Origin: Thermoleophilia bacterium
GTDB lineage: Bacteria > Actinomycetota > Thermoleophilia > RBG-16-64-13
Length of the DNA: 64,000 bases
Assembly: GCA_027493445.1 (NCBI GenBank)
Contig: JAOSKU010000001.1
Span: 2,500,822-2,564,821 of the forward strand
Reading direction: 5' to 3'
A program made the position numbers and the translations under genes. Shown one piece after another: positions 35,377-44,518 of the stretch (the stretch's first letter is position 1; every line of letters starts with the position of its first letter). Below the pieces are notes generated by a model. It was not told the DNA's origin. It worked only from the letters and a program-made list of their open reading frames with translations, and made no database searches.

Positions 35377-35677
35377 GCGCCAGAACCATCGAGGCCGCGT
35401 CAGTCTCGCGCCCCCTCCGCGGGGAGACGAGCGCCCGACCATCTCCGCGCCATGAAGCCGCGGCCCGTGCGTTCACAGCGCCACGATGTCGCTGTGCACC
35501 AGACGTGTCGGCCGGGGTTCCGGGGCAGCTGCAGCCGGCCGTTCCACACACGCAGGCCGGAGACAGTGCCGGGCGTGAGCCCCACGATGCCGCCCGCCCG
35601 GTCCCAACCGAGATCATCGGACGTAACGGCCGGGATGCGCGCCTTTACGACGAGCCTGGAGCTGGTGGACCGGACCC
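35377..35677. other. No recognisable gene
   Basis: About 300 bases between the Rcp1-like gene and the HEPN gene. Minus-strand frames give fragments such as GGIVGLTPGTVSGLRVWNGR and TRLVHSDIVAL that look gene-like but are in different frames and match nothing I know. It is probably debris of one small gene. Confidence 0.4.
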
Positions 35678-36067
35678 CTAGGCGAGGCCGAGGACGAAGC
35701 GCACGTCGGCGAGCAGCACCTCCAGAGACTCGACGATCCGAGCCCGCGCGATCGGCTCGCCCAGGTCGGCGTACGCCTCCTCCAATAGATGAGCCGCGAA
35801 GAGATCGAGCTCGATGAGACAGTCGAACGGGGCAACCCAGTGGCCGTTCTCCTCCAGAAGGGAGAGCAACCGGCCGAGGTCACGGGTCGGCGGATACTCG
35901 AGGTCGAGCGCCGACAGCCAGGCCTTCAGGGCCTTCTCCGCCACCTGGTGCGCGTGAAATCCGAAAATGGTGTCGTTGAAGACGGCGGCGTCGAGCATGG
36001 CGGCGAGCGCCCACCACTCCTCGACGGCTCGCTCGAACACGCGGAGCGCGTGGTCCCGGCCGGTCAT
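35678..36067 (-). CDS. HEPN domain protein
   Basis: A 129-residue helical protein. MTGRDHALRVFERAVEEWW and FGFHAHQVAEKALKAWL are standard for the HEPN superfamily, where a helix with AxxxxEKALKA is conserved. ATG 36067 gives normal length; the open frame upstream is longer but unlike the family. No intact MNT partner is adjacent. A 22-codon frame ending in an ATGA overlap precedes it and might be the tail of a lost partner. It could be an orphan toxin-like protein or a substrate-binding HEPN. Confidence 0.72.
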   Translation of the reverse strand: MTGRDHALRVFERAVEEWWALAAMLDAAVFNDTIFGFHAHQVAEKALKAWLSALDLEYPPTRDLGRLLSLLEENGHWVAPFDCLIELDLFAAHLLEEAYADLGEPIARARIVESLEVLLADVRFVLGLA

Positions 36068-36323
36068 GCCGGTTCGCCAGCCGCAGAAGGAACCGCGACG
36101 TGATGAAGCGTGTCCCCCCAGGCCGCCATCATAGAACGATTCTAGCACCGGCTCCTTACGGACCGAAGACGCGCATGTGCAGTCTACGATGGAGCGGAGC
36201 TTCCCGATATCGAACCCGTCTCCAGGGCCACCGCCACTCGTTTCCGGGCGTGGCTCTGAGCTTGCCCAGGGTAGAATAAGGCCAGGTCCATCCGAAGCCA
36301 AACCATCAGCGATTGGAGCCAGG

Positions 36324-37160
36324 GTGAGCTCTCTCCAAAGACCGCGCCATCCGATGCCCGAGGATGTGGCGCGGGCCTTGGACGAGCAGGGTCTGACCGA
36401 CGCCTACTACGCGCGCCCGCCCTACCAGCAGAACGACTACATCGGCTGGATCACTCGCGCGAAGCGCGCCGGGACCCGCCGCGCACGCCTCGAGCAGATG
36501 CTCGACGAGCTGGCCGCCGGCGACGCCTACATGAAGATGGCCTGGCGGCCCGCCCCGAGGCAGGCCGCTCCGGCCCGCCCGGCAAAGCCCCGTCTCGCCG
36601 ACCTCCCTCTGGTTGAGCTAGGCAACCGCGCGGAGTGGCGCGCCTGGCTCGCGAAGCACCATGCCGAATCCCCCGGCATCTGGCTGGCGGTGGGCAAGAG
36701 GGGCAACGCCGTCACCACTCTCGCCTACGAGGACGCCGTGGAGGAAGCGCTCTGCTTCGGCTGGATCGACAGCACCACGAACCGCCTCGACGGCGACCGC
36801 TTCAAGCAGCTCTTCACGCCGCGCAAGCCGGGCGGCACGTGGGCGCGGAGCAACAAGGAGCGGATCGAGCGGCTCATCGCGGAGGGTCTCATGGCCCCCG
36901 CCGGGTTAGCACCCATCGAGGCGGCCAAGGCCGACGGTACCTGGACCATGCTCGACGATGTCGAGGACCTGGTGGTCCCTGCCGACCTCGCTGAAGCCCT
37001 GTGGACCGAGCCGGACGCCGCCCGGCGCTATGCCGAGCTGGCCGACTCCAAGAAGAAGCAGCTGCTCTACTGGATCGGCAGCGCCAAGCGGCCCGCGACC
37101 CGAGCCAAGCGGATCGAGGAGTCGGTGCGGGCCGTGGCCCAGGGACGGATGCCGAGGTAG
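36324..37160 (+). CDS. YdeI/OmdA-type protein with duplicated OmdA segment
   Basis: About 278 residues. The amino end (MPEDVARALDEQGLTDAYY, IGWITRAKRAGTRRARLEQML) is an OmdA helical segment. After an Ala/Pro linker comes a complete YdeI module: WRAWLAKHHAESPGIWLAVGK, YEDAVEEALCFGWIDSTTN, FTPRKPGGTWARSN and a second OmdA end, IGSAKRPATRAKRIEESV. GTG 36324 follows GGAG; ATG 36354 is an alternative. The family has been linked to bacteriocin or peptide tolerance, but the biochemical role is not established. Confidence 0.85.
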   Translation: MSSLQRPRHPMPEDVARALDEQGLTDAYYARPPYQQNDYIGWITRAKRAGTRRARLEQMLDELAAGDAYMKMAWRPAPRQAAPARPAKPRLADLPLVELGNRAEWRAWLAKHHAESPGIWLAVGKRGNAVTTLAYEDAVEEALCFGWIDSTTNRLDGDRFKQLFTPRKPGGTWARSNKERIERLIAEGLMAPAGLAPIEAAKADGTWTMLDDVEDLVVPADLAEALWTEPDAARRYAELADSKKKQLLYWIGSAKRPATRAKRIEESVRAVAQGRMPR

Positions 37161-37315
37161 CGGCCGCAGAGGAGATGAACCCGGCATCATCACCAACGCC
37201 GGGGAGGAGCCCGGACTTACCCGTCGCCGTCCAGGACGGGCAGCAGGAGCCCGGTCACCACCACCGCGTTCTTCGCTTCGAGAGCGAGTCTCCTCAGTGG
37301 CGACCAATGGCCACC

Positions 37316-37729
37316 CTACGCGGCGAACCCCGCTCCGTTTTCGAGCAGGACCGGCGCCACCACCGACATCGGCAGCGCCTTGCCAGTGGCTCTGTCGACC
37401 ATTACGAAGACGACGTCGGCGTCGGCCACCAGCTTCCCTTCAGCTTTCGCCCGGATCTCCTGACGCAACGTCCCGCTGCGGTTCCCGAGGCCGGCAAGTG
37501 CCGTACTCACCTCGAGGACCTCGTGGGCCACGACTCCAGTACGGTAGTTGATGTCGATCTTGACGACCATGAAGACCCAGCCGCATTCCTCGAAGACGCG
37601 GAACCCGTCGCGCTTCTCCCAGTAGGTCCAGCGCCCCTCCTCCAGGAACTCCAGATACCGGGCGTTGTTCACGTGACCGAGGAGGTCGATATGGTACGGC
37701 CGGATCTTGATCTTGATCATATCGGCCAC
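37316..37729 (-). CDS. Acyl-CoA thioesterase, 4HBT/YbgC type
   Basis: A 137-residue hot-dog fold thioesterase. IRPYHIDLLGHVNNARYLEFLEE is the family signature, with the aspartate and histidine expected at the active site. INYRTGVVAHEVLEVST and a late AFVMVDRATGKALP-like strand follow. It is a lone minus-strand gene; substrate unknown. Confidence 0.9.
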   Translation of the reverse strand: MADMIKIKIRPYHIDLLGHVNNARYLEFLEEGRWTYWEKRDGFRVFEECGWVFMVVKIDINYRTGVVAHEVLEVSTALAGLGNRSGTLRQEIRAKAEGKLVADADVVFVMVDRATGKALPMSVVAPVLLENGAGFAA

Positions 37730-37959
37730 GTGCTCTCCTTTGTCGTCAGACGTCGATGATGCGCCGGGAGGGTGCCGGCCCAGCTCTCCAACCAGCTTCT
37801 CATACCGGGACCGAAGTGCCGAACAACCGAACCGGTTGTCGTCGCGGAACCCGGACCACGGGAACCCCAGCAGCCGCCCGATTGACCAGCACAGGGTCCG
37901 GTTGGTACATTCTCAACACCAAGTTGCTCTACTAGCTTGGACCGCCCGCAACTGGAGGG

Positions 37960-38231
37960 ATGCTGGAATACTGGGCCAACCGCCCCGACCGGCACCGATG
38001 GAACGGCGTGGCCGCCGCCTTGGTCAGCCGAATCCAGGGCGGACGTTACTCAACGGGCGAGCGGCTGCCCCCCGAGCGAGAGCTGGCCGAGGAGTTCGGA
38101 GTTGCCCGCCTCACGCTTCGCCGCGCCTGGGGACATTTGCGGAGAGGAGGTACATCGTCACCCGCCCGGGACCTCACGGCGGCAACTTCGTCAGCGAGCT
38201 TCCACCAACGATCTCAAGAGCGCCGCTCTGA
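37960..38231 (+). pseudogene. GntR-type DNA-binding domain, broken
   Basis: The amino end (ALVSRIQGGRYSTGERLPPE, RELAEEFGVARLTLRRAW) is a GntR winged helix. At about 38150 the frame must shift by one base to continue YIVTRPGPHGGNFVSELPP, the usual wing. A stop follows at 38231, and no effector domain is recognisable. One missing G at 38149-38150 would repair the first break, but the protein would still be a bare DNA-binding domain. It lies upstream of the TrpXYZ-like operon and may once have regulated it. Confidence 0.7.
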
Positions 38232-38560
38232 GAGCGGCGGGGGTGTCGTGGGAAGTCCGGAGCCCATAGCGGTACTGCGTGGCGGAAACGGCGGCCTGAC
38301 GCTTGCCGGGATTCTCACTCCTGCGGACCACAAGGTCAATCTCTTCGAGCTGCCCGAATTCTGGGAGGCGCTCGGGTACGGGCCGCCACACTCCGATCGT
38401 TCGCGGCGACCGGCCGGCTCGAGCCGCCGGCCCAGTGAGGAGGTGAGTGCCGGGCGCGATGACAAGTCAGGCTCACTAGCTCTATAGGGGAACCACACCC
38501 ACTGAGGAATCCAGCGCCCGGGAGGGAAGCTGGAGAACCGAGGAACGGAGGGGAGAAGCC
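38232..38560. other. Upstream region of the TrpXYZ-like operon, no clear gene
   Basis: About 330 bases. A plus-strand frame contains GLTLAGILTPADHKVNLFEL and PEFWEALGYGPP, which looks coded but matches no family I recognise and is not joined to a start. GGAGGGGAGAAGCC precedes the transporter gene at 38561. The stretch is probably partly gene debris and partly promoter. Confidence 0.35.
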
Positions 38561-39632
38561 GTGTCGAGAGGTCCACGTTCAGCTTTGGCACTCATGCTAT
38601 GCGCAAGCCTGGTGATTCTCGTGATAGGCCTCGCCGCCGGCTGTGGCGGCACCAGCACGACCACAACTGCCCCTGTTGAGACGACCGAGGCAGGTGCCAC
38701 CACCACCGAGGCCGCAGCGACGACAGAAGCCGGCAAGGTATTCCAGATTGGGATAACTCAGATCGTGTCGCACCCCACCCTCGACGTGGCCCGCCAGGCC
38801 ATCATCGACGGCTTGAAGAGTGAGGGCTTCGAGGAAGGGAGGAACATCGAAATCGATTTCCAGAACGCCGAGGGCGACATGGGCGTCGCCACCAGCATCG
38901 GTCAGAAGTTCGCGAACGACAAGAAAGACCTCGTCATCTCCATCACCACTCCCGTAAGTCAGGCCATGGCCAAGACCAACCCCGACCGGCCCATCGTGTT
39001 CTGCCTGGTCACCGATCCGGTGGGCGCGGGACTACTTTCCAACCCCGAAGCGCCCGAGGGAAACATCACCGGGGTGACCGACTTCTACGAAATCGAGAAC
39101 CATCTGAATCTCATCAAGGAGCTCCTCCCCGAGGCCAAGACCATCGGCCTGCTCTACAACGCGGGGGGAAGCCAACTCGATTGCCTTGGTGGTGAACGAG
39201 GAGAAGCCGAAGGCTGAAGCCATGGGATACAAGGTGCTCGAGGCCACAGCGGCCAACTCGTCTGAAGTGCTCGCCGCCGCCCAGTCGCTGGTGGGCCGCG
39301 TCGATGTCATCTCGATCACCACCGACAACACGATCGTGTCCGGTTTGGAAGCGGTTCTCAAGGTAGCCGACGAAAACGACCTCCCAGTGGTGGTCGCGGA
39401 CGTCGACAGCGTGCAGCGGGGTGCGCTCGCCGCCTACGGCATGAACAACGTGTCCATGGGCATGAAGGCGGGAGTGATGGCGGCCAAGATCCTGAACGGC
39501 ACTCCAGTCTCGCAGATTCCCATGGACACCGCCACCGACTACGAGCTCCAGATCAACCTGAAGGCGGCCGCAGCCATGGGCGTCACTGTGCCCCAGTCAT
39601 TGCTGGACAAGGCGGTGAAGGTGTACGAGTAG
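38561..39632 (+). pseudogene. TrpX-like ABC substrate-binding lipoprotein, one-base frameshift
   Basis: The amino part has a lipoprotein signal (VIGLAAGCGG), a Thr/Glu-rich linker, and the ABC_sub_bind fold (VFQIGITQIVSHPTLDVARQ, GLKSEGFEEGRNIEI, ISITTPVSQAM). The second part (LVVNEEKPKAEAMGYKVLEA to SLLDKAVKVYE) is in another frame. The break is a run of six G at 39163-39168; five G would read YNAGEANSIALVVNEE. The rest is perfect, so a sequencing insertion is likely. Starts at ATG-like GTG 38561. First gene of a TrpXYZ-like importer; cargo unknown. Confidence 0.87.
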
Positions 39633-39687
39633 CTGCAGCTATCCATCGCCGCGCGCGCGTGAGAAGCTAGCCGTGGATAGCGACGTC

Positions 39688-39725
39688 GCGGGCCGAAACC
39701 GGGGTTGCCTCCGGTTTCGGCCCGC
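39688..39725 (+). terminator. 15-bp hairpin behind the binding-protein gene
   Basis: Arms GCGGGCCGAAACCGG and CCGGTTTCGGCCCGC pair perfectly around an eight-base loop. It lies 55 bases after the stop at 39632 and 48 bases before the permease gene. A second inverted pair, GCTATCCA and TGGATAGC, lies just upstream. There is no T-run, so it is likely an attenuator or stabilising stem. Confidence 0.65.
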
Positions 39726-39772
39726 CCAAGGGGTGCAGCCATGATCGGAAGGGAACGAGCCGAGAGGCATTC

Positions 39773-40675
39773 ATGCTAGATACGCTCGCCTCCGCCCTCG
39801 GCCAGGGTTTTCTCTACTGCTTCATGGTCCTCGGCGTCTACATCACCTTCCGAGTTCTCGATTTTCCCGATCTCACCGTGGACGGCAGCCTGACCCTCGG
39901 TGCCGCCGTGTGCGCCGTTCTCATCGTAAACGGCATGTCTCCGTTCCTTGCCACTCTTGTAGGAATGGTCGCCGGAGCTGGCGCCGGCTGCGCCACCGGG
40001 GTGATCTACATCCTGCTCAAGTCCGACGCAGCCGACACCAACTACGGGCCAAAACTCATCTCCGGCATCTTGACCGCCACCGCCCTCTACACCGTCAACC
40101 TCCGCATCATGGGTCGGAGCAACATCCCGCTGCTCGGCGAGGTCACCTTCTTCGACAGGCTAGGAACCATCTTGGGTGTCCAGATGCGCGGCTGGGCGCT
40201 GGTGACCGCTCTCCTCCTCATCACCCTGGCCGTGAAGTACCTTGTCGACTGGCTGCTGCACACCGAAGTCGGCCTCTCGATGCGGGCCATCGGAGACAAC
40301 GAGCAGATGATCCGCTCCCTGGCTGTCAACACCAACCGCACGCGCGTGATCGGCCTGGCCGTGGCCAACGCGCTCGTGGCTCTCACAGGCGCGCTGGTCG
40401 CTCAGCAGCAAGGGTACACCGACATCGGCATGAGCGTAGGCGTGCTCGTCGCCGGCCTTGCCGGCGTCATTCTCGGTGAAGTCATCTTCGGCACCCGGAC
40501 AGTCACCTGGGTGCTTTTCAGTGTCATCGGCGGCTCTCTCGCCTACCGTATCCTGATCGCCCTCGGTCTCCGGGTGGAGTGGATCAAGCCGACAGACCTC
40601 AAGCTCCTCACGGCCCTGTTCGTCATGGTCGCGCTCGGAGCGCCGGCGTTGCGCAAGAAGATGGCGAGAGCGTGA
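39773..40675 (+). CDS. TrpY-like ABC transporter permease
   Basis: A 300-residue membrane protein of the BPD_transp_2 group with about eight to nine spans. It begins MLDTLASALGQGFLYCFMVLG and contains YITFRVLDFPDLTVDGSL, a segment shared by TrpY-like permeases. The coupling region GLSMRAIGDNEQMIRSLAVN is visible. Its stop overlaps the ATPase start as TGATG. Confidence 0.9.
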   Translation: MLDTLASALGQGFLYCFMVLGVYITFRVLDFPDLTVDGSLTLGAAVCAVLIVNGMSPFLATLVGMVAGAGAGCATGVIYILLKSDAADTNYGPKLISGILTATALYTVNLRIMGRSNIPLLGEVTFFDRLGTILGVQMRGWALVTALLLITLAVKYLVDWLLHTEVGLSMRAIGDNEQMIRSLAVNTNRTRVIGLAVANALVALTGALVAQQQGYTDIGMSVGVLVAGLAGVILGEVIFGTRTVTWVLFSVIGGSLAYRILIALGLRVEWIKPTDLKLLTALFVMVALGAPALRKKMARA

Positions 40676-41564
40676 TGGAAGCCGAGGCCAACGTGGACCG
40701 GGCTGCCCTCAAAGCGAGCGCGGCGTCTGAGCAAGCCTGCGAGGAGCCTCTTCGCGGCCGGCCGCCCGCAGGTCTCGAATGCCGCAACCTCCGCAAGACA
40801 TTCTATCCCAACAGCGCCTTCGAGACAAAGGCGCTCTGCGGGGTCGATCTCGTCGTCCGGCCCGGGGACTTCATCAGTATCATCGGATCGAACGGCGCGG
40901 GGAAGTCGACGCTGCTCAACGCGATCGCCGGCAGCATCCCCATCGACGAGGGAGAGATCATCCTCGGCGGCGAAGACATAACCAGCGCCGCCGAGCACGT
41001 GCGGGCCGGCTATATCGGGCGGGTCTTCCAGGACCCCCGGGCCGGGACCGCTCCCTCGCTAACCATCGAAGAGAACATGTGCATGGCTCTCCTGCGGGGG
41101 AGACGGCGGGGGCTCGCATGGGGCGTGAACCCCGCCCGGCGCAAGCTGATCAAGCAGAGCCTCTGTCAGGTAGGTATGGGTCTGGAAAACCGGCTGAAGA
41201 CTCACGTGGCCAAGCTCTCGGGGGCCAGCGGCAGGGCATGTCACTGCTCATGGCCACCATCGCTGAACCCCGGCTGCTGCTTCTCGACGAGCACACGGCG
41301 GCGCTCGATCCGAAGGTGGCCGCGGCGACGATGGAGCTCACCGACCGCCTGGTCACCGCGAAGGGTCTCACCACACTCATGGTCACCCACAACATGGAGC
41401 TCGCCCTCAGGCACGGAAATCGTCTGATCATGATGCACGCCGGTCGCGTCATCCTGGATGTCGACGCTGCCGAGAAGAAGGACCTGACTGTGCCCCAGCT
41501 GGTGCAGAAGTTTCACGATGTGGCGGGGGAAGCCTTCGCGACCGACCGGGCGCTACTCGACTAA
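40675..41564 (+). pseudogene. TrpZ-like ABC transporter ATPase, one-base frameshift
   Basis: Walker A GSNGAGKSTLLN and the Q-loop VFQDPRAGTAP are in the first frame. MATIAEPRLLLLDEHTAALD and the switch histidine in MVTHNMELA are in the second. The change falls at a run of five G (41220-41224); six G would give the normal signature KLSGGQRQGMSLLMA. Because the signature motif itself would be rebuilt, I think the gene is intact in nature. The start overlaps the permease stop. The end overlaps the convergent gene at 41553 by 12 bases. Confidence 0.88.
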
Positions 41565-42305
41565 TCCCCCTGTGTCGCCCGTACCTCGCGATGCGTCCGC
41601 CTGCCCGGCGACGGCTTCGAGGGCGGGATTCAAGCGGGAGAGGACCAGCTTTCGCTCTGCGTATGCCTTCCCGAATGCCACCGCGAGCCCGAGGTCCGGA
41701 AGCGGCGCCGCAACCTCCACGAATGCCCCTGGAAAAAGCCGAGCGACCATGGCACGGCCCACCTCCGCGTTCAGCGCGGCTCCATCCACCTCCCCGAAGA
41801 GCGCGCGGCGCAGGCAATCCAGGTAGTCGCTTCCGTCCACTACCCGGGTCACGCGGACTGCTGCAGCTCCGCCGCTGCCGTCGAGCGCTCCGGCGGCGGC
41901 GTCTTCTGCCATGCCCCCCGGCTCTTTGCCAGCGGTCACCTGGAGCAGGAGCTCGAAGAGTGGCCCCCGCCGGGGGGTGGCGACAGTGACGCCTCCCTCC
42001 CGATTCCCGGGCTTCTCGTCCTCCCTATCGCGCAGGAACAGGGCCGCCGCCGTCCACAGATAGGGGATGCTGAACTCAAAGTCCCTCCGGCCGGGCGTGA
42101 CCGCCATGCAGACGAAGCCATCAAGTGCGAGCGTGACCGTCGCACCCCTGATACCGAGCCCCACGGGAACCAGCTCCAAGCCCAATCCGGCCCGACTACA
42201 GGATTCACGCACGATCTCGACGGCGCGCCCGCCCGGCTTCCCTCCCTCGAGGAAGGTCAGCGGAGCGAAATCCGGATCGAACCCGAGGCGCAGGCCCACA
42301 CTCAT
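41553..42305 (-). CDS. Family 3 binding-protein-like protein without signal peptide
   Basis: A 250-residue protein. GLRLGFDPDFAPLTFLEGG is the amino end of family 3 solute-binding domains, and later VEIVRESCSRAGLGLELV and MAVTPGRRDFEFSIPYL match the fold. No signal peptide or lipobox precedes it, so as written it is cytoplasmic. It may be a cytosolic ligand sensor, or the secretion signal may have been lost. It overlaps the end of the ABC ATPase tail to tail and is followed closely upstream by the isochorismatase gene. Confidence 0.68.
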   Translation of the reverse strand: MSVGLRLGFDPDFAPLTFLEGGKPGGRAVEIVRESCSRAGLGLELVPVGLGIRGATVTLALDGFVCMAVTPGRRDFEFSIPYLWTAAALFLRDREDEKPGNREGGVTVATPRRGPLFELLLQVTAGKEPGGMAEDAAAGALDGSGGAAAVRVTRVVDGSDYLDCLRRALFGEVDGAALNAEVGRAMVARLFPGAFVEVAAPLPDLGLAVAFGKAYAERKLVLSRLNPALEAVAGQADASRGTGDTGGLVE

Positions 42306-42314
42306 CAGTCCGCC

Positions 42315-42920
42315 TCAGCCGACGCCCCAGGCGCGAAGCACGTCGGTCGAGCTCACGACCTCCCCGAAGTAACGGTCGATGTTGTGCAGAGAGGTCTCGT
42401 GGAGCTCCGTGTTCACGCCGCCCGTGAGATCGCGGGGCACCACCACGAAGTAGTCGAGCATGTAGGCCTGGCGGGCTGTGGATTCCACGCACACGTTCGT
42501 GGCCACGCCAGTAAGGATGAGCGTCCTGATCTCGTTCGCCCTCAGCATGGTGTCGAAGGGAGTCCCCACGAAGGCCGAGTAGCGGTTCTTGGGCAGCACG
42601 ATGTCTCCGGCGGCCGGCTCCAGGCCGTAGAACTCCTCGGCCTCCGGCCTGGGCGGCCGCTTCATCCCGGAGCGGACCTGATGCTCCTCAACGACGGGCG
42701 AGCGCAGCTCGGGAGCGTAGGTTTGCCGCGTGAAGACCACGAGGCGGGCTTGCGGCCGGGCCTGCTCGACGAAGGCCGCGAGCCGGGGAACCATATCCCG
42801 CAGAGGAGCCGGATCGTCGCCCATCAGATCGATGACGCCGCCAGACGCGAAGAACTCCTGCTGCATGTCGATCACGACTACGGCCGTGTGCCCGAAAGCG
42901 ATCTTCTCGGCCAGTTTCAC
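42315..42920 (-). CDS. Isochorismatase-like hydrolase
   Basis: A 201-residue cysteine hydrolase. The triad is visible: aspartate in VVVIDMQQEF, lysine in VLPKNRYSAF, and cysteine in TGVATNVCVESTAR. GTG 42920 has CAGGAG seven bases upstream. It is nine bases from the binding-protein-like gene and probably co-transcribed with it. Relatives hydrolyse N-carbamoyl amino acids, ureas or isochorismate; the substrate cannot be assigned here. Confidence 0.9.
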   Translation of the reverse strand: MKLAEKIAFGHTAVVVIDMQQEFFASGGVIDLMGDDPAPLRDMVPRLAAFVEQARPQARLVVFTRQTYAPELRSPVVEEHQVRSGMKRPPRPEAEEFYGLEPAAGDIVLPKNRYSAFVGTPFDTMLRANEIRTLILTGVATNVCVESTARQAYMLDYFVVVPRDLTGGVNTELHETSLHNIDRYFGEVVSSTDVLRAWGVG

Positions 42921-43216
42921 GAGTGAACTCCTGCCCCAGGCCCACAATAACCAGAAAGCGACAACCGGGCACCCCAGGCCCGCACTCCCACCAGGGATGC
43001 GCCCTCGGGGTGCGCCGCTATCCTACCACCGCATGGCTCGGAGTTCGCTGGCCAACCCCGGGGACTCCTCGATGCACACATGCGGCCATTGCGCGAGCGC
43101 CCGAACCGGAGGCGGGCGACGCCCATACGGGTCCAGTCGCCTTTACCGTCCCAGAGAGGCGCTCCTCGAAAACGGAGACGGCGTGCCCGTCGGCTTCATA
43201 TACAAACCGCAGCGCA

Positions 43217-43468
43217 TCAGCGAACTGCGGCCGGGTGATCCGGCGGCAGAAGGATCACCACCCGCCGCGGACCGGCCCAGCACCAGCGCCCGCTCGCCTG
43301 GCGCCGCCCAATCTCCGCCTTCACGCCGTCGGATATTGCGCTCCACTCTTCCTCGGACCGCGGCCGATGGGAGCGGAAGCGGCCGCGACTGCCAAGGATA
43401 TCCATCTGCCTCGACAAACGACGCCGCCGCTCGTCTCGCCACGCTCTGAACTGGACGGCCCGGGTCAC
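43217..43468 (-). CDS. Small Arg-rich protein coupled to the HTH-nucleotidyltransferase
   Basis: An 83-residue basic protein starting TRAVQFRAWRDERRRRLSRQ. GTG 43468 overlaps the TGA of the upstream gene (GTGA), so it is translationally coupled. I recognise no domain. Position next to a nucleotidyltransferase of AbiEii type suggests the second half of a toxin-antitoxin-like pair, but which part is toxic is unknown. About 300 bases downstream (42921-43216) show no gene. Confidence 0.5.
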   Translation of the reverse strand: MTRAVQFRAWRDERRRRLSRQMDILGSRGRFRSHRPRSEEEWSAISDGVKAEIGRRQASGRWCWAGPRRVVILLPPDHPAAVR

Positions 43469-44259
43469 GAGTGACCGCCGGCGTCGTCCAGCTCTCCGAG
43501 GAGCTGGGTCACGCGACCTTCTACCTCCAGAGCGCGGGCCCTCTCCAGCAGATAGGCTCGATCGATGTGCTCAGCCTGGGCATCCACCAGGACGGCGGCC
43601 CAGCGGCAGTCTTCCTCCGAGCGCCAATGGACGCAGGCAGCCAGTCGGTCGACGATGAGATCCTCCACCCCCAGGATCTGAGTGACGCCCCCCGCGATCT
43701 CGACGTTCGTGACGCGCTCCCTCTGCCCCGGCTCCAGTTGGGACCCGGGTGCCTCCACCACCAAGCCGAGCTGCTCGTGGAGCCAATGCCGGCCGCGCGG
43801 GACGAAGCCCCATCGGGGGAGCACCTCCTCCAGCGGCTCGTGGGCGGACACGAGGTCGATGTCGACCGTCGCGTAGCCCCCCGCCGTGTAGAACTCGACA
43901 GCGTGACCTCCGACCACCACGGGCGGCAGCCACCCGCGCGCCACGCAGGCGGCCGTGAGGAGCGAAACGAACGCGAGCCGGCGCTCGAGAGGATCGTCGA
44001 TGCGGCCGAGAGTTTCCTCGACCTGGAAGCGGTCCGGCTCCGGAATGCTCCCCTGCCGATCGGGTGTGGCGAGCCCCTGTGCGGCCGGCGAGACGGAGCC
44101 GTCCAACCAGCGCTCGATCTCCTCCGGCCGGAATCGCCAGCGCCCCCCGACACGGCGAGCGGGGAGCCGACCGTCGCGAGCCATCTGATAGACGGTCCGT
44201 TCGGACAAGCCAAGCAAGCCTGCTACCCGCCGCACATCCCAAAGCTCTTCCATGGGCAA
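43465..44259 (-). CDS. HTH plus AbiEii/DUF6036-like nucleotidyltransferase
   Basis: A 264-residue two-domain protein. Residues 3-55 form an excisionase-type helix-turn-helix (VRRVAGLLGLSERTVYQMAR, RRVGGRWRFRPEEIERWL). After a linker, a nucleotidyltransferase follows: PVVVGGHAVEFYTAGGY then ATVDIDLVSAH, with the DxD pair. Such proteins resemble the AbiEii/DUF6036 group of toxin-antitoxin nucleotidyltransferases. A DNA-binding domain fused to it could provide autoregulation. It is first in a two-gene unit with the 83-residue protein. Confidence 0.8.
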   Translation of the reverse strand: MPMEELWDVRRVAGLLGLSERTVYQMARDGRLPARRVGGRWRFRPEEIERWLDGSVSPAAQGLATPDRQGSIPEPDRFQVEETLGRIDDPLERRLAFVSLLTAACVARGWLPPVVVGGHAVEFYTAGGYATVDIDLVSAHEPLEEVLPRWGFVPRGRHWLHEQLGLVVEAPGSQLEPGQRERVTNVEIAGGVTQILGVEDLIVDRLAACVHWRSEEDCRWAAVLVDAQAEHIDRAYLLERARALEVEGRVTQLLGELDDAGGHS

Positions 44260-44518
44260 TATGATAGCAGAAAGAGGAAATAATAGGCAAATACTGGCAG
44301 ATGAATCGCACTCTCAGCCAGCCGCACTAACGGGCGCCGGGATAAGCTGTCGGCTCAACCTCCGGCGCCGAACTTCATTGCGTGCCCCAGCCGGACCGGT
44401 GCAAGGCGCGGGCGCCCAAATCGGGAGGGAGTGCGTTCGCCTTCGCGGTCCGTGATGCCTCCCGAGGCGCCCTGTCTGCTCGATTCGCTTGTTCAGCGCC
44501 CTCGCCTGCGGACGCGGC

